Source of the DNA: Bifidobacterium biavatii DSM 23969
Lineage (GTDB): Bacteria > Actinomycetota > Actinomycetes > Actinomycetales > Bifidobacteriaceae
Direction of reading: 5' to 3'
Assembly (NCBI RefSeq): GCF_000741165.1
Contig: NZ_JGYN01000027.1
Coordinates: forward strand, 1-55,185
DNA length: 55,185 nucleotides
Positions within the stretch are counted from its first letter, which is position 1, and every line of letters begins with the position of its first letter. The notes beneath the pieces are model-generated. The model saw nothing but the letters and a program-made list of their open reading frames with translations. It was not told the DNA's origin and made no database searches. Made by a program: the position numbers and the translations under genes. Positions 53,492 through 55,185 of this stretch are shown here, piece by piece.

Positions 53492-54016
53492 ATGCTGAAC
53501 CATGTCATTCGCCCGGCCGAAGACCGGGATCTTACGGCCATCGCCGACATCTACAACGAGGCCGTCATCCGCGGCGGCGCGTCCGCCGATCTCGAACCAG
53601 TCTCGCTCGACGCTCGACGCGCATGGGTCGACTCGCATCAACCGCGTACGAAGTATCCCGTCGTCGTCATCGACGTGATCGACGAGACCACCGGCACCCG
53701 CGAGACGGCCGGATTCGGTTCGCTCTCGAAATTCCACCAACGCGCCGGCTACGATGGAGTGACCGAACTGAGCTACTACATCGCCGGCAAGTACCATGGC
53801 CGGGGACTCGGCACGGCGATGGTGCGCTGGCTGCTCGATGCCGCCGTTTCGCGCGGATTCCGCCACGCCGTAACCATCATCTACGCCGACAATGCCGGTT
53901 CCGTCGCGCTCATGCGTAAGTTCGGATTCACCCGCTTCGGCCTGTTGCCCGCGGCCGTCGCCACGGCCGGCGACGATGTGCTGCACGACATGAGCTACTG
54001 GTACAGGAAGCTGTGA
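53492..54016 (+). CDS. GNAT acetyltransferase, phosphinothricin acetyltransferase-like
   Basis: 174 aa. IRPAEDRDLTAIADIYNEAVIRGGASAD and the acetyl-CoA loop GKYHGRGLGTAMVRW followed by ADNAGSVALMRKFGF are typical of the PAT/YncA branch, which acetylates small amines or methionine analogues. The ATG at 53492 has no ribosome site and follows TATGGT by 8 bases, suggesting a leaderless message directly after the long hairpin. Confidence 0.9.
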   Translation: MLNHVIRPAEDRDLTAIADIYNEAVIRGGASADLEPVSLDARRAWVDSHQPRTKYPVVVIDVIDETTGTRETAGFGSLSKFHQRAGYDGVTELSYYIAGKYHGRGLGTAMVRWLLDAAVSRGFRHAVTIIYADNAGSVALMRKFGFTRFGLLPAAVATAGDDVLHDMSYWYRKL

Positions 54017-54067
54017 CAGGACTGTGTCATCGGCTCGGTTCTGATCTGAGATATCCGGCTCATGAGG

Positions 54068-54261
54068 TCACGCGATGGAAAACAGTGTTGATATTCCACC
54101 GCATGATCCGCAGCAAGTCACGCGATGGTAGAACGATGTTGATCTGCCGTCGCGTGACCTCGATACACGGTCATGCGATGGAAAAGAATCGTGTCAGCAT
54201 CGTCGGGTGACGGTAACGCCCGTCACGCGATGGCAAACGAGCAGGAATTACCATCGCGTGA
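54068..54261. repeat. Four-unit array of palindromic repeats upstream of pth
   Basis: Each unit is TCACGCGATGG, 17-18 nt, then its complement. The arms are at 54068-54078/54096-54106, 54118-54128/54147-54157, 54171-54181/54200-54210 and 54223-54233/54251-54261. The period is 50-53 bases. Unit 4 is perfect (CCATCGCGTGA); the others have one to three changes. The loops resemble each other (AAC.(G/A)TGTTGAT in units 1 and 2), unlike CRISPR spacers. The rest of the 371-bp gap (54017-54387) shows nothing recognisable. Confidence 0.8.
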
Positions 54262-54387
54262 CTCTTGCGTCGAAGATGATGCCGTCGCGGATGCAGCCGA
54301 TGACGCCGGGAACGGGTATGATTCCTGTGTTTGCGCACGATATGAGACGCCGTGACGGCACGGCGCACGGACGAACAGGGGAGTGAC

Positions 54388-54987
54388 ATGGCATCCGATT
54401 TCTGGCTGATCGTAGGACTGGGCAACCCGGGCAAGAAGTACGAGGACACGCGGCACAACATGGGATTCATGACCGCCGACGTGCTCGCCGAACGCTGGTC
54501 GGTCGCCTTCTCCGACCACAAGGGCCTCGCCATGCTCGGCAAGGGCGCGATGAGCCTGAACGGCCGCACCGTCAAATTCTTCCTCGCCAAGCCGCTCACC
54601 TACATGAACGATTCTGGCAACGCGGTCGCCTCCATCAGCGCCTACTACCAGATCCAGCCCGACCGCATCGTCGTCATCCACGACGACATGGATCTGGAAT
54701 TCGGCCGCATCAAGGTCAAGGCCGGCGGTTCCGCGGGCGGTCACAACGGCATCAAGTCCATCGACCGTTCGCTCGGCACGCCGCAGTACGCGCGCGTGCG
54801 CATGGGAGTCGGCCACGCCAAGCGCGGCGCGAACGCGCACGACAACACCGTCAACTGGGTGCTCGGCGGATTCGGCCCCGACCAGCGCAAGCAGCTGCCC
54901 GAATTCCTCATGGACGGCGCCGACGCGGCCGAAGAGATTATCTTCAACGGTCTGGCGAAGACGCAGGAGAAGTTCAATGGCCGATAA
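54388..54987 (+). CDS. pth: Peptidyl-tRNA hydrolase
   Basis: 199 aa. Recycles peptidyl-tRNA released from stalled ribosomes. WLIVGLGNPGKKYEDTRHNMGF contains the catalytic His and the tRNA-binding Asn, KPLTYMNDSG and HDDMDLEFGRIKVKAGGSAGGHNGIKSI are invariant family motifs. AGGGGAG precedes the ATG at 54388. Its end overlaps the start of mfd (54977), the usual bifidobacterial order. Confidence 0.96.
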   Translation: MASDFWLIVGLGNPGKKYEDTRHNMGFMTADVLAERWSVAFSDHKGLAMLGKGAMSLNGRTVKFFLAKPLTYMNDSGNAVASISAYYQIQPDRIVVIHDDMDLEFGRIKVKAGGSAGGHNGIKSIDRSLGTPQYARVRMGVGHAKRGANAHDNTVNWVLGGFGPDQRKQLPEFLMDGADAAEEIIFNGLAKTQEKFNGR

Positions 54988-55185
54988 GGCGAACGCGAAA
55001 CAGGTCGCGGCGGGGACGGCCGACGTGCACATCGCGCGGCTGTCCAACGGCGCCCTTGCCGGCGTACTCGCCGCGCTCGATAAGGATCCGCGTTTCCACG
55101 CGCTTGCGGCCGGCGAAGTCGAGCCGTACGTCGACAAGGACACCGATCCGACCATCACCGTCGGCGCGCCCGAAGGCATCCGACC
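54977..55185 (+). CDS. mfd: Transcription-repair coupling factor Mfd, N-terminal part
   Basis: The window cuts the gene after 69 codons. The start overlaps pth by 11 bases, with CAGGAGAAG upstream. The visible N terminus (MADKANAKQVAAGTADVHIA) contains no diagnostic motif by itself, so the call rests on the conserved pth-mfd order and the fit of ALAGVLAALDKDPRFHALAAG to actinobacterial Mfd N termini. Confidence 0.7.
   Translation, partial: MADKANAKQVAAGTADVHIARLSNGALAGVLAALDKDPRFHALAAGEVEPYVDKDTDPTITVGAPEGIR

Noticed and set aside
54068..54261. CRISPR array
   Set aside because: Only four units; the repeated part is an 11-bp arm plus its complement, the loops are related to each other, and there are no cas genes nearby.

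Overview
The window looks like a chromosome segment of a Bifidobacterium, or a very close actinobacterial relative. The reasons are high GC with strong G/C at third codon positions, the pth-mfd gene order at the right end, several apparently leaderless starts, and a typical set of bifidobacterial housekeeping genes (ychF, dtd, pepX-type and prolyl peptidases, UPF0182 protein, AzlCD, NCS2 uracil permease). Species cannot be named from the sequence alone.

Layout. 1-3860 (minus strand): a NarL/DesK-type two-component operon of one complete sensor kinase, a second kinase-like membrane protein that has lost its phospho-acceptor histidine and ATPase domain, and a LuxR-type response regulator. 4127-9833 (plus): prolyl aminopeptidase, proC, L-serine dehydratase and an X-Pro dipeptidyl-peptidase-like hydrolase, a coherent proline-peptide and serine catabolic cluster. 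10022-11119: ychF.

11120-25051 is an accessory block. It holds a GNAT acetyltransferase; a decayed integrative element (ImmA/IrrE peptidase, truncated tyrosine integrase, frameshifted PBECR4-like gene, lipoprotein, Abi/HEPN protein) bounded by 48-bp direct repeats; then HAD phosphatase, DUF4160/DUF2442 pair, HipA-like kinase, frameshifted SDR, tautomerase, and an AraC/MFS/glycerol-dehydrogenase group. These units are separated by five copies (two of them degenerate) of a sequence that combines the last codons of ychF with the same hairpin terminator. This looks like serial accretion of gene cassettes at the 3' end of ychF. I consider it the most interesting and possibly undescribed structure in the window.

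25129-38757 returns to mostly ordinary chromosome: a TetR-controlled 14-TM efflux pump, aldo/keto reductase, dtd, S10 carboxypeptidase, small membrane and zinc-ribbon proteins, an esterase, a GT2 glycosyltransferase coupled to a HAD phosphatase, a DMT transporter coupled to an AraC regulator, histidine phosphatase and uracil permease. 38848-49766: a second AraC regulator of the same subfamily as the one at 21347, an SDR, a DEAD-box RNA helicase, AzlCD amino-acid exporter, a GH3 lipoprotein and a large UPF0182 membrane protein. 49918-55185: a divergent ABC permease and substrate-binding protein with a nucleoside hydrolase but no ATPase, a PAT-type acetyltransferase, a four-unit array of palindromic repeats, then pth and the start of mfd.

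No tRNA, rRNA or CRISPR array was recognised. Protein names rest on motif and family recognition by eye, and no database search was run.
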